Origin: Actinomycetospora lutea
Lineage (GTDB): Bacteria; Actinomycetota; Actinomycetes; Mycobacteriales; Pseudonocardiaceae
Direction: 5' to 3'
Length of the DNA: 64,000 nucleotides
NCBI RefSeq assembly: GCF_028737205.1
Contig: NZ_JAQZAL010000008.1
Location: 62,001-126,000, forward strand
Every line of letters begins with the position of its first letter. Positions within the stretch are counted from its first letter, which is position 1. Below the pieces are notes generated by a model. It was not told the DNA's origin and did not search any database. It saw only the letters and a list, made by a program, of their open reading frames with translations. Of this stretch, positions 1 through 9,182 are shown in pieces. The position numbers and the translations under genes were made by a program.

Positions 1-2
1 AC

Positions 3-302
3 GAGGCGCCGGCGATGCCCGGGTTCCGCGAGGCGATGCTGACCCGCGTGCTGTGCATCGCCGAGCCGGAGCGCTTCCTGCCGATCCTGATCTACACGAG
101 CCCGGCGGGCGGCAAGCGCGAGATCGCCCGCCAGGTGTTCGGCCTCGAGCTGCCGGCCCCGGAGACGACCTCACAGACGATCGGGCGGCTCGCCTACTGG
201 AGCAACGACCTGCTGGTCGAGCTGATCGGGCGCCGCTTCGTCGACCTCGACCACGCCCGCCAGTTCCTGTGGTGGGTCAAGGACCATCCCGACCTGACGT
301 GA
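3..302 (+). CDS. Hypothetical protein, C-terminal part only
   Basis: The reading frame is open from the left edge and ends at TGA 300-302, so only about the last 99 residues are present and the true start lies outside the window. The visible part contains AGGKREIARQVFG and ends in QFLWWVKDHPDLT. It shows no signal peptide, membrane segment or motif that I recognise. Its last 26 bases overlap the end of the convergent amino-acid permease gene. I do not recognise the family. Confidence 0.55.
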   Translation, partial: EAPAMPGFREAMLTRVLCIAEPERFLPILIYTSPAGGKREIARQVFGLELPAPETTSQTIGRLAYWSNDLLVELIGRRFVDLDHARQFLWWVKDHPDLT

Positions 303-1737
303 CCCGCGCGAGCTTCGACCGCCGCCGGCCGTAGACCAGGTAGATCACCAGGCCGAGCAGGAACCAGAGCGCGAAGCGCAGCCACGTCACGGGGTCGAGG
401 AACGTGATCAGCCAGAGCGAGAAGACCACCCCGATGATCGGCACCACGGGCATGCCCGGGCAGCGGAACGAGCGCGGCAGGTCGGGGCGGCGGTAGCGCA
501 GGACGACCACGGCGATGCACACGACGACGAAGGCCAGCAGGATGCCGATGTTCGTCAGCTCCGCGGCCTCGCCGATCGGCAGGAAGCCCGCGATGAGGGC
601 GGCGGCGACGCCGAGCACCCACGTGATGCGGTTGGGCACCTGGTGCTTCTCGCTGGTGCGCCCGAACCACGCCGGCAGCAGCCCGTCGCGGCTCATCGCG
701 TAGCCGACCCGCGTGGCGCCCATGAGGAAGGTGAACAGCACGGTCAGGATGCCGAGGATCGCCCCGATGGCGATCACCAGCCCGACCAGCGGGAGCCCGA
801 CGTCGGCGAAGGCGCTGGAGAACGCGGCCTCGCTGTCGATGCGCGTGTAGTCGACCATCCCGGTCAGCACGAGGCAGGCCAGCACGTAGAGCACCATCGA
901 GATCGCCAGCGAGTACAGGATCGCCCGGGGCATGTGCTTCTGGGAGTCCTGCGACTCCTCGGCCGCGGTGCTCATCGCGTCGTAGCCGAACACCGCGAAG
1001 AACACCGTCGCGGCGCCGGTGAAGATCCCGGCGAGGCCGAACGGCGCGAACGGGCTGTAGTTGCCGGCGTCGATGTGGAAGGCGCCGACCACGATCACCA
1101 GCAGCACCACGGCGACCTTGAGGTATACCAGCGCGGTCTCGGTGCGCGCCGCGTTGCGCATCCCGCGGTTGAGCACCCAGGCGATGAGCAGGCACAGCAG
1201 CATCGCGAACAGGTCGACCTTGTGCGTGCCCGCCGGGACGCCGTCCGACTCGGTCCCCGGCGCGCCGAGCATCCACCCCGGCAGCTCGAGGCCCAGGAAG
1301 CCGAGCAGGTCGTTGAAGTAGCCGGAGATGCCGATCGCGACGACGGCGACGATCGCCGTGTACTCGAGCAGCAGGTCCCAGCCGATCAACCAGCCCACGA
1401 GCTCGCCGAGCACCACGTAGCCGTAGGTGTAGGCCGACCCGGCGCGCGGGATGAGCCCGGCGAACTCGGCGTAGGAGAACGCGGCGGCCGCGCTGGCGAC
1501 CCCGGCGACGAGGAACGAGATCAGCACCGCGGGCCCGGCGGTCTCGTGCGCCACCTGCCCGGCGAGCGAGAAGATGCCGGCACCGATGATGCCGCCGACC
1601 CCGATCGCGGTGAGCTGGCGCAGGCTCAGCGTCTTCGCGAGCCCGGTGCCGCCGTCGGGCCCCTGCTCGATGTCCTCGACGGGCTTGCGCCGGAGCAGGG
1701 CGGCCGCGAACCCCGGGCGCGACGGCGTGGACGTCAT
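277..1737 (-). CDS. APC-family amino acid permease
   Basis: This is a cytoplasmic-membrane amino acid transporter of the APC superfamily, closest in layout to the YfnA/CAT-type cationic amino acid permeases. About 12 hydrophobic segments follow a short cytoplasmic head. The family's first-helix motif GVGGIIGAGIFSLAG lies about 45 residues in, followed by FSYAEFAGLIPRAGSAYTY, the conserved helix-3 region. I chose ATG 1737 (MTSTPSRP); an upstream in-frame start at 1773 would add 12 residues without hydrophobic character. The length of 486 residues fits the family. The substrate cannot be read from sequence. Its 3' end overlaps the convergent gene at the left edge. Confidence 0.85.
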   Translation of the reverse strand: MTSTPSRPGFAAALLRRKPVEDIEQGPDGGTGLAKTLSLRQLTAIGVGGIIGAGIFSLAGQVAHETAGPAVLISFLVAGVASAAAAFSYAEFAGLIPRAGSAYTYGYVVLGELVGWLIGWDLLLEYTAIVAVVAIGISGYFNDLLGFLGLELPGWMLGAPGTESDGVPAGTHKVDLFAMLLCLLIAWVLNRGMRNAARTETALVYLKVAVVLLVIVVGAFHIDAGNYSPFAPFGLAGIFTGAATVFFAVFGYDAMSTAAEESQDSQKHMPRAILYSLAISMVLYVLACLVLTGMVDYTRIDSEAAFSSAFADVGLPLVGLVIAIGAILGILTVLFTFLMGATRVGYAMSRDGLLPAWFGRTSEKHQVPNRITWVLGVAAALIAGFLPIGEAAELTNIGILLAFVVVCIAVVVLRYRRPDLPRSFRCPGMPVVPIIGVVFSLWLITFLDPVTWLRFALWFLLGLVIYLVYGRRRSKLARVTSGRDGP

Positions 1738-1851
1738 CGCCCCATCCTGCGGTGTCGCAGCGTCACGGACCACACACAGAATTCACACGGGGCCGGTGAT
1801 CGACAGGGGTCCGGGTGCCGGACACCGCGTTCGCGGCGACCCCAGCGGCGC

Positions 1852-2094
1852 TCAGGAGGCGATGACGACCAGACCGTGGGCGACGATCGCGACGACGGCC
1901 GCGAGGCAGACGACCGCGACGGCGGTGCCGGCGCGCGGGCCGAGGCTCGGTGCGCCGTCGTCCGGTCCGCCGGGCCGGGGGTGTTCTCGGGCCGAGAGGC
2001 CGACCAGCGCGAACGACACCAGCACGACGACGGCGACGCCCGCGGCCAGGGAGACCGCGACGACGAGTCCGAGCGAGCCCCAGTCGATGCTCAT
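1852..2094 (-). CDS. Small two-helix membrane protein beside Pit
   Basis: This 80-residue protein has one hydrophobic helix at about residues 7-32 (LGLVVAVSLAAGVAVVVLVS) and another at 56-78, joined by a charged, Pro/Gly-rich loop. It starts 8 bp after the stop of the pit phosphate transporter, so the two are almost certainly co-transcribed. Short two-helix proteins often sit next to Pit genes in actinobacteria. A role as an accessory subunit is inference; no catalytic motif is visible. Confidence 0.7.
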   Translation of the reverse strand: MSIDWGSLGLVVAVSLAAGVAVVVLVSFALVGLSAREHPRPGGPDDGAPSLGPRAGTAVAVVCLAAVVAIVAHGLVVIAS

Positions 2095-2102
2095 GGCCCC
2101 TC

Positions 2103-3245
2103 CTACCGCGCCGCGACGGCGGGCTCGTGGCGGACCGCGGCGTCGTCGTCGACGTCGTTGACGTTGTCGGCGGTGACCGGGCGGAGGCGCGACGCCGCGT
2201 AGATCCCGGCGGCCAGGGCGATCGCGACGACCGCGACCAGCACGGTCCCGACCGTGCCGGTGGACGACACCCAGGCCGCGACCGCGCCGACCACCGCCGC
2301 GGCCGGCAGGGTGAGCACCCACGCGATCGCCATCTGGCCCGCCACGCTCCAGCGCACCGCGGCGAGGCGGCGGCCGGCGCCGGCCCCGACGATCGAGCCG
2401 GTGGCCACCTGGGTGGTCGAGAGCGCGAAGCCGAGGTGCGAGGACGTGAGGATGACCGCGGTGGTGCTGGCCTCGGCGGCGAAGCCCTGCGGGGTCTCGA
2501 TCTCGCTGACCCGCTTGCCGAGCGTGCGGATGATGCGCCAGCCGCCGAAGTAGGTCCCGAGCCCGATCGCGAGACCGGCGGCGAGGATCACCCAGAACGG
2601 CGGGCCCGAGTCCGGCGCGAGGACGCCGGCGGTGATGAGGGTGAGCGTGATGACCCCCATCGTCTTCTGCGCGTCGCTCGTGCCGTGCGCGAGCGCGACC
2701 ATCGAGGCCGTCCCGATCTGGCCGACCCGGAAGCCCCGCCGCACCGTGCCCGCGTCGGCGCGCGCGGTCGTGCGGTAGGCCAGGTAGGTCGCGATCAGCG
2801 CGGTGATCCCGGCCAGGACCGGCGAGACGACCGCGGGCAGGATGACCTTCGAGAACACCGCGCCGAAGTCCACCGCCCCGAGGCCCGCGGCCACCAGCGT
2901 GGCCCCGATCAGCCCCCCGAACAGGGCGTGCGAGGAGCTCGACGGCAGGCCGAGCAGCCAGGTCACGAGGTTCCAGATGATCGCGCCGATGAGCCCGGCG
3001 AAGATCACGACGGGCGAGATCCGGGTCTCGTCGACCAGCCCGCTGGAGATCGTCCTGGCGACCTCGACGGACAGGAACGCGCCGACCACGTTGAGGACGG
3101 CGGCGATGAGGACGGCGGTCCGGGGCGACAGGGCGCGGGTGGCGATGGAGGTGGCCATCGCGTTGGCGGTGTCGTGGAAGCCGTTCGTGAAGTCGAACAC
3201 CAGCGCCGTGACGACCACGACGATGACGATCAAGGACAGGTCCAC
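2103..3245 (-). CDS. pit: Inorganic phosphate transporter, Pit family
   Basis: This is a low-affinity, proton-coupled phosphate (metal-phosphate) symporter of the inner membrane, PHO4/Pit family (PF01384). Both inverted-repeat signatures are present: GFHDTANAMATS near the N-terminus and ALAHGTSDAQKTMG in the middle, with about 10 membrane segments. I chose GTG 3245 because AAGGGGAGA lies just upstream; an in-frame start at 3278 would add 11 hydrophilic residues. The protein of 380 residues is a normal length for bacterial Pit. The small membrane protein at 1852-2094 follows in the same transcription unit. A 14-bp palindrome lies about 70 bp upstream (3313-3326). Confidence 0.9.
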   Translation of the reverse strand: MDLSLIVIVVVVTALVFDFTNGFHDTANAMATSIATRALSPRTAVLIAAVLNVVGAFLSVEVARTISSGLVDETRISPVVIFAGLIGAIIWNLVTWLLGLPSSSSHALFGGLIGATLVAAGLGAVDFGAVFSKVILPAVVSPVLAGITALIATYLAYRTTARADAGTVRRGFRVGQIGTASMVALAHGTSDAQKTMGVITLTLITAGVLAPDSGPPFWVILAAGLAIGLGTYFGGWRIIRTLGKRVSEIETPQGFAAEASTTAVILTSSHLGFALSTTQVATGSIVGAGAGRRLAAVRWSVAGQMAIAWVLTLPAAAVVGAVAAWVSSTGTVGTVLVAVVAIALAAGIYAASRLRPVTADNVNDVDDDAAVRHEPAVAAR

Positions 3246-3312
3246 CCGCTTCTCCCCTTCAGCCGGGCCCGCGGCCACGCAAGGTGTGCCTCGCGAACCG
3301 CCGGAGAACGAC

Positions 3313-3326
3313 AGGTCAAGTGACCT
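3313..3326. promoter_or_regulatory. Candidate operator upstream of pit
   Basis: Perfect inverted repeat AGGTCA-AG-TGACCT, centred about 75 bp upstream of the chosen pit start. It sits in the short gap between pit and the IclR gene, where only pit has its promoter side. A regulator cannot be named from sequence. Confidence 0.3.
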
Positions 3327-3445
3327 TTACCCGAACGAGGGACGACGATCCAGAGAACGATCACACAGACGGGTTGACGTGCGGCATCACGCGGTGTCCC
3401 CGGCGCAACGGCCCCGCGCCGCGGTCGCGGAACGTGACGTACGCG

Positions 3446-4258
3446 TCAGCTCGACGAGCCGACCCAGCCCAGGCGGGTCGAGAGGTCCTCGGCGGCGGCG
3501 CGCAGGTCGGGCACGATCGCGCGCGCCCGCCGCCGCGGCAGCCGGTAGGAGGGCCCGGCCGCGCTGAGGGCGGCGACGACGTCGCCCGCCGCGCCCCAGA
3601 CCGGGACGGCGACCGCGTGCAGGCCCACCTCGAGCTCCTCGAACGAGCGCGCGTGGCCCTCGTCGACGACGCGGGCGAGCTCGGTGCGCAGCGCGGCCGG
3701 CTCGGTGATCGTCGACTCGGTGTAGCGGGGCAGGCGCCGGCGCAGGAAGGCCCGTCGCTCGGGGTCGCTCATGTAGGCCAGCAGCACCTTGCCGGCCGAG
3801 GTCGCGTGCAGCGGGGTGCGCCGGCCCACCCAGTTCTGGGTGGTCACCGAGGCGGTGCCGAACTCCTGGGTGACGTTGATGGCCGCCTCGCCGTCGTGGA
3901 TGGCGAGGTTGACGGTCTCCCCCACCTGCTCGGCGAGCTGCTGGCACGTCGGCTGGCCGAGGCGGGCGATGTCCATCCGGCCGGTGGCCGACGCGGCGAG
4001 GCGCACGACCCCGAAGCCGAGCGCGACCCGTCCCCGGTCGCCGAGCTGCTCGAGCATCCCGCGGCGGGCCAGCGCCGCGACCAGGCGCGAGGCGGTCGAC
4101 TTGTGCACGCCGAGCTCCTCGGCGAGCTCGGTGATGCCGACCTCGCCGCGCTCGGCGACCACCTCGAGAGCCGTCACCGCCCGGTCGACCGAGCGGACGA
4201 GCGAGGGCTCGCTCCGCCCCTTTCCGGTCTCGTCGGGATCGCCGTCGGTGGCCGTCAT
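3446..4258 (-). CDS. IclR-family transcriptional regulator
   Basis: This 270-residue protein has an N-terminal winged helix (about residues 20-75, with TELAEELGVHKSTASRLVAAL as the recognition part) and a C-terminal IclR effector domain containing HATSAGKVLLAYM. I chose ATG 4258 (MTATDGDP); the open frame runs further upstream but antisense-like to the peptidase gene. Length is typical for the family. IclR proteins usually control nearby catabolic or transport genes; here the only same-strand neighbour is the M28 peptidase upstream. A perfect 8-bp inverted repeat at 4333-4353 lies about 75-95 bp upstream and suggests autoregulation. Confidence 0.9.
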   Translation of the reverse strand: MTATDGDPDETGKGRSEPSLVRSVDRAVTALEVVAERGEVGITELAEELGVHKSTASRLVAALARRGMLEQLGDRGRVALGFGVVRLAASATGRMDIARLGQPTCQQLAEQVGETVNLAIHDGEAAINVTQEFGTASVTTQNWVGRRTPLHATSAGKVLLAYMSDPERRAFLRRRLPRYTESTITEPAALRTELARVVDEGHARSFEELEVGLHAVAVPVWGAAGDVVAALSAAGPSYRLPRRRARAIVPDLRAAAEDLSTRLGWVGSSS

Positions 4259-4332
4259 CGGTCCCCATCCTGTCCGATCGGGGAGACCCCGTCGGGGAGC
4301 GGGGGGTCCGTGGGGTCGAACCGGCGCCGCTC

Positions 4333-4353
4333 GGGTTGCGAGGTCCGCAACCC
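4333..4353. promoter_or_regulatory. Candidate IclR operator
   Basis: Perfect palindrome GGGTTGCG-AGGTC-CGCAACCC in the 104-bp gap between the IclR start and the M28 peptidase stop. IclR-family proteins bind short palindromes of this kind, and the position fits autoregulation. The assignment to this IclR is inferred from adjacency. Confidence 0.45.
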
Positions 4354-4362
4354 TAACCGATG

Positions 4363-5880
4363 TCAGCGCGTCTGGCGCTGGTCGCGCGGGGGGACGCCGT
4401 TCGGCCCACCGAGATCGACCGCATAGGTGCCGACGCCGACGGCCAGGGCGTCGAGCATCCGGTCGAGGGCGACCCGGTCGATGTTGGCCAGCGTGTCGCA
4501 CGCCTGGTGGTAGCAGGCGTCGTAGGGCGCCCCCGCCTGCCCGCCCCAGCGCGCCGCCTGCTCGGGGGTCTTGATCTCCTCGGCGCCGCTGAACAGCCCG
4601 CCCGACGGGATGCCGGCCTCGACGAAGGGCCCGTAGTCGGAGCGCCCGTCGAAGTCGGTGCCCTGCGGCTGGGCCCCGGTCGCGCTCAGCGCGCCGGCCA
4701 GCGTGCGCTCGATGCCCTCGGAGCCGCGGGGCCCGGGCGGCGCGCCCTGGCGGTCGGAGTCGTCGCCGTCGTAGACGAAGTAGGCCGGGTTCGGCGAGCC
4801 GAGCATGTCGGCGTTGAACAGCACCGCGATGTCGCGGCGCGCCTCGGGCGTCAGCCCCTGGACGTAGGCCGTCGACCCGAGCAGCCCGACCTCCTCGGCG
4901 CCCCACCACGCGAACCGCACCGCGTTGGTCACCGGCGGGGCGCCGCCGAGACGCACGGCGAGCTCGAGCTGCGCGGCCGAGCCGGACCCGTTGTCGTTGA
5001 TCCCCGGCCCCTCGGGCACCGAGTCGAGGTGGGCGCCGGCCATGACGACCTCGTCGGTGCGCCCCGTCGTGGTCTGGGCGACGACGTTGCGGGTGGTGAT
5101 CGTCCGCGACTGCGTCACCAGCGTGACCGTCGCCGGCTGGCCCGCGCGGGCGAGCAGCCCGTCGAAGTCGGGCTGCAGGAGCCCGCCGGTGGGCAGGCGG
5201 CCCTCGGCGACCGAGCCGAGGGTCCCGCCGAGCGGGCCCGGGACGTTGTTGCCGACGAGCACGGCGGCGGCGCCGACCTCGGCGGCGATCTGCTGCTTCT
5301 GCGTGAACGTGCACGCACCTCGGCGGACCAGCAGCACCGCACCGCGCGCGGGCAGGTTCGCGTAGTCGGTCGCCTCGCAGCCCGGGGTCGGGTCGCCCGG
5401 CGCGTCCGGGGCCACGACCAGCGGGCCGGTGACGCCCTCGGGCGGGGTCGTCGGCGAGTAGGTCAGCGCCGTGACGGCCGGCCCGGGCGCGCCGGCCACG
5501 GCGAGCGTCTGGGCCTGGGCGGAGAACGTGTCGAACGGGAAGCTCGGCGTCTCCACCCGGTAACCCGCCTGGCGCAGCTGCCCGGCGACGTACTCGACGC
5601 TCGCGTCGTAGCCCGGCTGCCCGGAGGCCCGGTTGCCGCCGTTCGCGTCGGCGATCCGCTGCAGCTCCTCCAGCCGCGCGTACGCCCCGTCGCCGGTGAC
5701 CTGCTCGGCGAGCCGCCGCGAGAGCCCGGGGTCAATGGTCGGGCCGGGAGCCGCCGCCGACGAGGGCGCGGGGGCGGTCGCCTCGCCCGCGCCACCCGCG
5801 CCGCTGCCGCTGCCGCAGGCCGCGAGCGCGAGCGCGAGCAGGCCGCCGAGGGCGAGGGCGGTGGCCCGCGTCGCGATCAT
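4363..5880 (-). CDS. M28-family zinc aminopeptidase, lipoprotein
   Basis: This is a secreted, lipid-anchored peptidase of family M28. The N-terminus is a lipoprotein signal peptide with lipobox LALAAC followed by a Gly/Ser-rich linker. A protease-associated (PA) insert occupies about residues 145-260. The M28 zinc ligands are all visible in order: the H of AGAHLDS, the D of NDNGSGS, the EE of WGAEEVG, the D of FNADMLG and the H of CYHQACD. About 505 residues is a normal length. Two starts lie close together (ATG 5886 and ATG 5880, MIATRA); either gives the same mature protein. It probably releases N-terminal amino acids from extracellular peptides. Confidence 0.88.
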   Translation of the reverse strand: MIATRATALALGGLLALALAACGSGSGAGGAGEATAPAPSSAAAPGPTIDPGLSRRLAEQVTGDGAYARLEELQRIADANGGNRASGQPGYDASVEYVAGQLRQAGYRVETPSFPFDTFSAQAQTLAVAGAPGPAVTALTYSPTTPPEGVTGPLVVAPDAPGDPTPGCEATDYANLPARGAVLLVRRGACTFTQKQQIAAEVGAAAVLVGNNVPGPLGGTLGSVAEGRLPTGGLLQPDFDGLLARAGQPATVTLVTQSRTITTRNVVAQTTTGRTDEVVMAGAHLDSVPEGPGINDNGSGSAAQLELAVRLGGAPPVTNAVRFAWWGAEEVGLLGSTAYVQGLTPEARRDIAVLFNADMLGSPNPAYFVYDGDDSDRQGAPPGPRGSEGIERTLAGALSATGAQPQGTDFDGRSDYGPFVEAGIPSGGLFSGAEEIKTPEQAARWGGQAGAPYDACYHQACDTLANIDRVALDRMLDALAVGVGTYAVDLGGPNGVPPRDQRQTR

Positions 5881-6009
5881 GCTCACGGACCGTAGCGGAT
5901 CGTCCCGGACGGTGTGACACGAACCATGCCGGGGGCCGCCGGGAGGCAGGGAGCGAGCGGATTCACGTCCCGGGACCGCTCCCGGAGCGGGCCTCGCGGT
6001 CTACAGTTG

Positions 6010-6024
6010 GTTGGCACAGCCAAC
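6010..6024. promoter_or_regulatory. Candidate operator at the DHA2 exporter start
   Basis: Perfect inverted repeat GTTGGC-ACA-GCCAAC, preceded by the -10-like TACAGT at 6002-6007 and placed 29 bp before the GTG start at 6053. The position would block transcription start, as TetR- or MarR-type repressors of exporters do. No repressor gene is adjacent. Confidence 0.4.
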
Positions 6025-6052
6025 GATCGTCCGTCCCCCCCGAGGAGAGTGC

Positions 6053-7849
6053 GTGCCGCACGCCGACGAGCCGGAGAGCCCCGGCACCCGGCCCAGCCCC
6101 GCCCTCGTCGTCACGGTCCTCTCCTCGGTGGGTCTGGTCGCCGCGCTGTGCATGACGCTGGTCGTGCCGCTCGTGCCCCAGCTCCCCCAGCTGCTCTCGA
6201 CGTCGACGGCCACCGCGTCGTGGGTGATCACGGCGACGCTGCTCGCCGGCGCGGTCGCGACGCCGATCGCCGGGCGGCTCGGCGACATGATCGGCAAGCG
6301 GCGGGTCCTCGTCGCCACGCTCGGGCTGCTCGTCCTCGGCTCGGTGCTCTGTGCCGTGACCGACGACCTCGTGCCGGTGCTCGTCGGGCGGGCGCTGCAG
6401 GGCGTCGCGGTCAGCGCGGTCCCGCTCGGCATCAGCCTCATGCGCGACACGCTCCCGCCGGCGCGGCTGGGCTCGGGCATCGCGCTGATGAGCGCCACGC
6501 TGGGCATCGGGGGCGGTCTCGGCCTGCCGCTGGCGGCCGTCATCGTGGAGATCGCCGACTGGCACGCCCTGTTCTGGGTGGCCGGCGGCCTCGGGCTCGC
6601 CGGGCTCGTCCTGGTCGCCGTCGTGATCCCGGAGTCGTCGACCCGCTCGGGCGGGCGCTTCGACGCCGGCGGCGCGGTCGGGCTCTCGATCGGCCTGATC
6701 GGGCTGCTGCTCGCCGTGTCCAAGGGCGGCGAGTGGGGCTGGACCAGCGCGGCCACGCTCACCTCGGCCGGGGTGGCGGTCGTCGCGCTGCTCGCCTGGG
6801 GCGCCTACGAGCTGCGGGTGCGCGACCCGCTGGTCGACCTGCGCCTCAACGCCCAGCGGGCGGTGCTGCTGCCCAACCTGATCTCCATCCCCGTCGGCGT
6901 GGCCATGTTCACCGGCATGGTGGTGTTCCCCCAGCTGCTCTCGGCGCCGCTCGCGTCGGGCCACGGGCTGGGCCTGAGCCTGCTCGTCGCCGGCCTCACG
7001 CTGGCCCCCAACGGGCTGGTGATGATGCTGATGTCGCCGGTCACCGCCCGGATCTCGGCGGCGTGGGGGCCGCGGGCCTCGCTGCGGATCGGCCTGGTCA
7101 TCATCGCCGTCGCCTACACCGCGGGCACCTTCCTGCTCTCGGCGGCGTGGCAGGTCTCGCTGGTCATCGCGGTGATCGGGGCCGGTGTCGCCCTGGCCTA
7201 CGGCTCCCTGCCCGCGCTGATCATGCGCGCGGTGCCGACGACGCGGACCGCCGCCGCCAACGGCCTCAACACGCTCATGCGCTCGATCGGCACGTCGGCC
7301 GCGTCGGCGGTGGCCGCCGTCGTGCTCGGGGCGTCGACGGTGCGGGTCGAGGGCACGCTGGTGCCGTCGATGGGCGCGCTGCAGACCACCCTGCTGATCG
7401 CCGCCGGGTGCGCGGTGCTCGCGCTGGTGGTCAGCCTGGCGGTCCCGAACCTGCCGGAGCCGACCGAGCACACCGAGCACGCCGGTGACGTCGCGTCCCC
7501 CGCGCCGGTCGCCGTGACGGTGGTCCGCGGCCGGGTGCTGCACGACGACGGCGGGCCCGCGGCGGGCGCGCGGGTGACGCTGGTCGGGCACGACGGCCGC
7601 CAGGTCGCCGTCGCGCCGGTCGAGGCCGACGGCGCGTTCGCCGCCGACCCGGGCGCCGATCGCCCGGTGCTGCTCATCGCCGGCCGCACGGGCGCCCAGC
7701 CCGTGGCCGTGCACCTCGCCCCGGGCCAGGACACGCTCGACCGGCCCCTCGTGCTGGCCCGCGGCGCCGACCCGTTCGCGGCCGTCACCGAGGTCGCCGG
7801 CACGCCGCCGACCGCCGCGGCCGCGGCGCGGTGCAGCGCGCGCTCCTGA
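6053..7849 (+). CDS. DHA2-type MFS exporter with C-terminal fused domain
   Basis: This is a drug/metabolite:proton antiporter of the EmrB/QacA (DHA2, 14-helix) branch of the MFS. The A-motif GRLGDMIGKRR lies near residue 80 and helices continue to about residue 475. The last 100 or so residues are not membrane. They begin RGRVLHDDGGPAAGARVTLVG, which resembles a carboxypeptidase regulatory-like (CarboxypepD_reg) beta-sandwich. GTG 6053 is preferred because GAGGAGA sits just upstream; a TTG at 6011 is also in frame but lies inside the candidate operator. The extra domain is unusual for this family. The substrate is unknown. Confidence 0.85.
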   Translation: MPHADEPESPGTRPSPALVVTVLSSVGLVAALCMTLVVPLVPQLPQLLSTSTATASWVITATLLAGAVATPIAGRLGDMIGKRRVLVATLGLLVLGSVLCAVTDDLVPVLVGRALQGVAVSAVPLGISLMRDTLPPARLGSGIALMSATLGIGGGLGLPLAAVIVEIADWHALFWVAGGLGLAGLVLVAVVIPESSTRSGGRFDAGGAVGLSIGLIGLLLAVSKGGEWGWTSAATLTSAGVAVVALLAWGAYELRVRDPLVDLRLNAQRAVLLPNLISIPVGVAMFTGMVVFPQLLSAPLASGHGLGLSLLVAGLTLAPNGLVMMLMSPVTARISAAWGPRASLRIGLVIIAVAYTAGTFLLSAAWQVSLVIAVIGAGVALAYGSLPALIMRAVPTTRTAAANGLNTLMRSIGTSAASAVAAVVLGASTVRVEGTLVPSMGALQTTLLIAAGCAVLALVVSLAVPNLPEPTEHTEHAGDVASPAPVAVTVVRGRVLHDDGGPAAGARVTLVGHDGRQVAVAPVEADGAFAADPGADRPVLLIAGRTGAQPVAVHLAPGQDTLDRPLVLARGADPFAAVTEVAGTPPTAAAAARCSARS

Positions 7850-7923
7850 TCCCGGCCGGGGTTTGTGGCGCGGGCGACACGTGGCACTCCGTCCCCGTCA
7901 GCGACGACGCGGCGGGAGGAACG

Positions 7924-8247
7924 ATGTCCAGCGACGACACCCCGGTGGTGGCCCTCCGGCAGGCCACGTCGGCCCTGCGCGCGGGCACGGTGACGCGCGA
8001 GCTCGACGCCGAAGACCTCGGGATGCTCGGCGTCGAGGCCCGGGCCCTGGTCGAGCAGCTCCTCGACGTCCTGCAGAGCGTCGACCGCGCCACGACCGAT
8101 CCGCGCGACCCGCACACCCGCGACCTCGGCACGCTGCGCCGGCGCCTCGCGTCCGCCCTGGCGCCCGTGGACGTCGCCTCCGGCGACCCGCGCGACGGCA
8201 TCGACGAGGAGCCGGTGCCCGCGCGCCCCGGCCGTCCGGACGACTGA
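7924..8247 (+). CDS. Small hypothetical protein
   Basis: This 107-residue soluble, acidic protein has a helical, Leu/Ala-rich first 60 residues and a Pro/Arg/Asp-rich tail. The ATG at 7924 is preceded by GGGAGGA at a good distance. I do not recognise the family. It lies between the exporter and nei2 on the same strand, 24 bp before nei2, so it may be co-transcribed with the glycosylase. Confidence 0.6.
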   Translation: MSSDDTPVVALRQATSALRAGTVTRELDAEDLGMLGVEARALVEQLLDVLQSVDRATTDPRDPHTRDLGTLRRRLASALAPVDVASGDPRDGIDEEPVPARPGRPDD

Positions 8248-8271
8248 GGCTCCCGGTGGGACCATGGCGGG

Positions 8272-9150
8272 GTGCCGGAGGGTGACACCGTCTTCCTCGC
8301 CGGCCGGCGGATGCACGACGCGCTGGCCTGCCGGGAGCTGACGCGCGGGGAGCTGCGGCACCCGCGGCTGGTGGAGCACGACCTCGCCGGCCGCACGGTG
8401 CTCGAGGTCGTCAGTGTCGGCAAGCACCTGTTCACCCGGTTCGACGACGGCACGAGCCTGCACAGCCACTTCCGCATGGACGGGTCGTGGCACCTCTACC
8501 GGCCCGGGCGGCCGTGGCGCGGCCCCGAGCACCAGGTGCGCGCGATCCTCGAGGTGCCCGACCGCGTCGCGGTGGGGTTCCGGTTGCACGACCTCGACCT
8601 GCTGCCCACCGAGCGCGAGGACACCTGGGTCGGGCACCTCGGGCCGGACCTGCTCGGCGACGACTGGGGCCCGGAGGCGGCCGCGGAGGTCGAGCGCCTC
8701 CTGCGCGCCGATCCCGACCGGGAGCTCGGCGCCGCCCTGCTCGACCAGCGCGTGGCCTGCGGGGTCGGCAACCTCTACAAGGCCGAGATCTGCTTCCTGG
8801 TCGGCGTCTCGCCGTGGACGCCGGTCGGCGACCTGTCCGACCGCCAGGTGCACGACGTCGTCGCCTGGGCCCACAAGCTGCTCGTGCGCAACGCCTGGCG
8901 CCCCGAGCAGTCGACCACCGGCGACCTCGGCGGCAACGCCCAGCACTGGGTGTTCGAGCGGGGCGGGCGGGGGTGCCGGCGCTGCCGCGACGTCGTGCGC
9001 ACGGCCGGGCAGGACGACGGGTCGCCCGACCGCGAGGACCGCATCGCCTACTTCTGCCCGACGTGCCAGCCGGGCCCCCACCCGCAGCTCCCGCCCCGGC
9101 GCGCGGGGCGCCGGCCCCAGCAGCAGTCGGGGCGCCAGGCGCGCTATTAG
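8272..9150 (+). CDS. nei2: Fpg/Nei-family DNA glycosylase (Nei2-like)
   Basis: This bifunctional base-excision repair glycosylase removes oxidised bases. After Met removal the N-terminal P2-E3 pair (M-P-E-G-D-T) gives the catalytic proline and glutamate of the Fpg/Nei fold. The helix-two-turn-helix motif contains GNLYKAE (about residues 164-170). A C-terminal zinc finger is seen as CRRC near residue 240 and CPTC near 262. The start is GTG 8272, required for the catalytic N-terminus. The 292 residues and the H-rich early region match the mycobacterial Nei2 group. A basic Gln-rich tail follows the zinc finger. Confidence 0.88.
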   Translation: MPEGDTVFLAGRRMHDALACRELTRGELRHPRLVEHDLAGRTVLEVVSVGKHLFTRFDDGTSLHSHFRMDGSWHLYRPGRPWRGPEHQVRAILEVPDRVAVGFRLHDLDLLPTEREDTWVGHLGPDLLGDDWGPEAAAEVERLLRADPDRELGAALLDQRVACGVGNLYKAEICFLVGVSPWTPVGDLSDRQVHDVVAWAHKLLVRNAWRPEQSTTGDLGGNAQHWVFERGGRGCRRCRDVVRTAGQDDGSPDREDRIAYFCPTCQPGPHPQLPPRRAGRRPQQQSGRQARY

Positions 9151-9182
9151 GGGGACGCGCCGGTCGGGGCCACACTGCCCCG

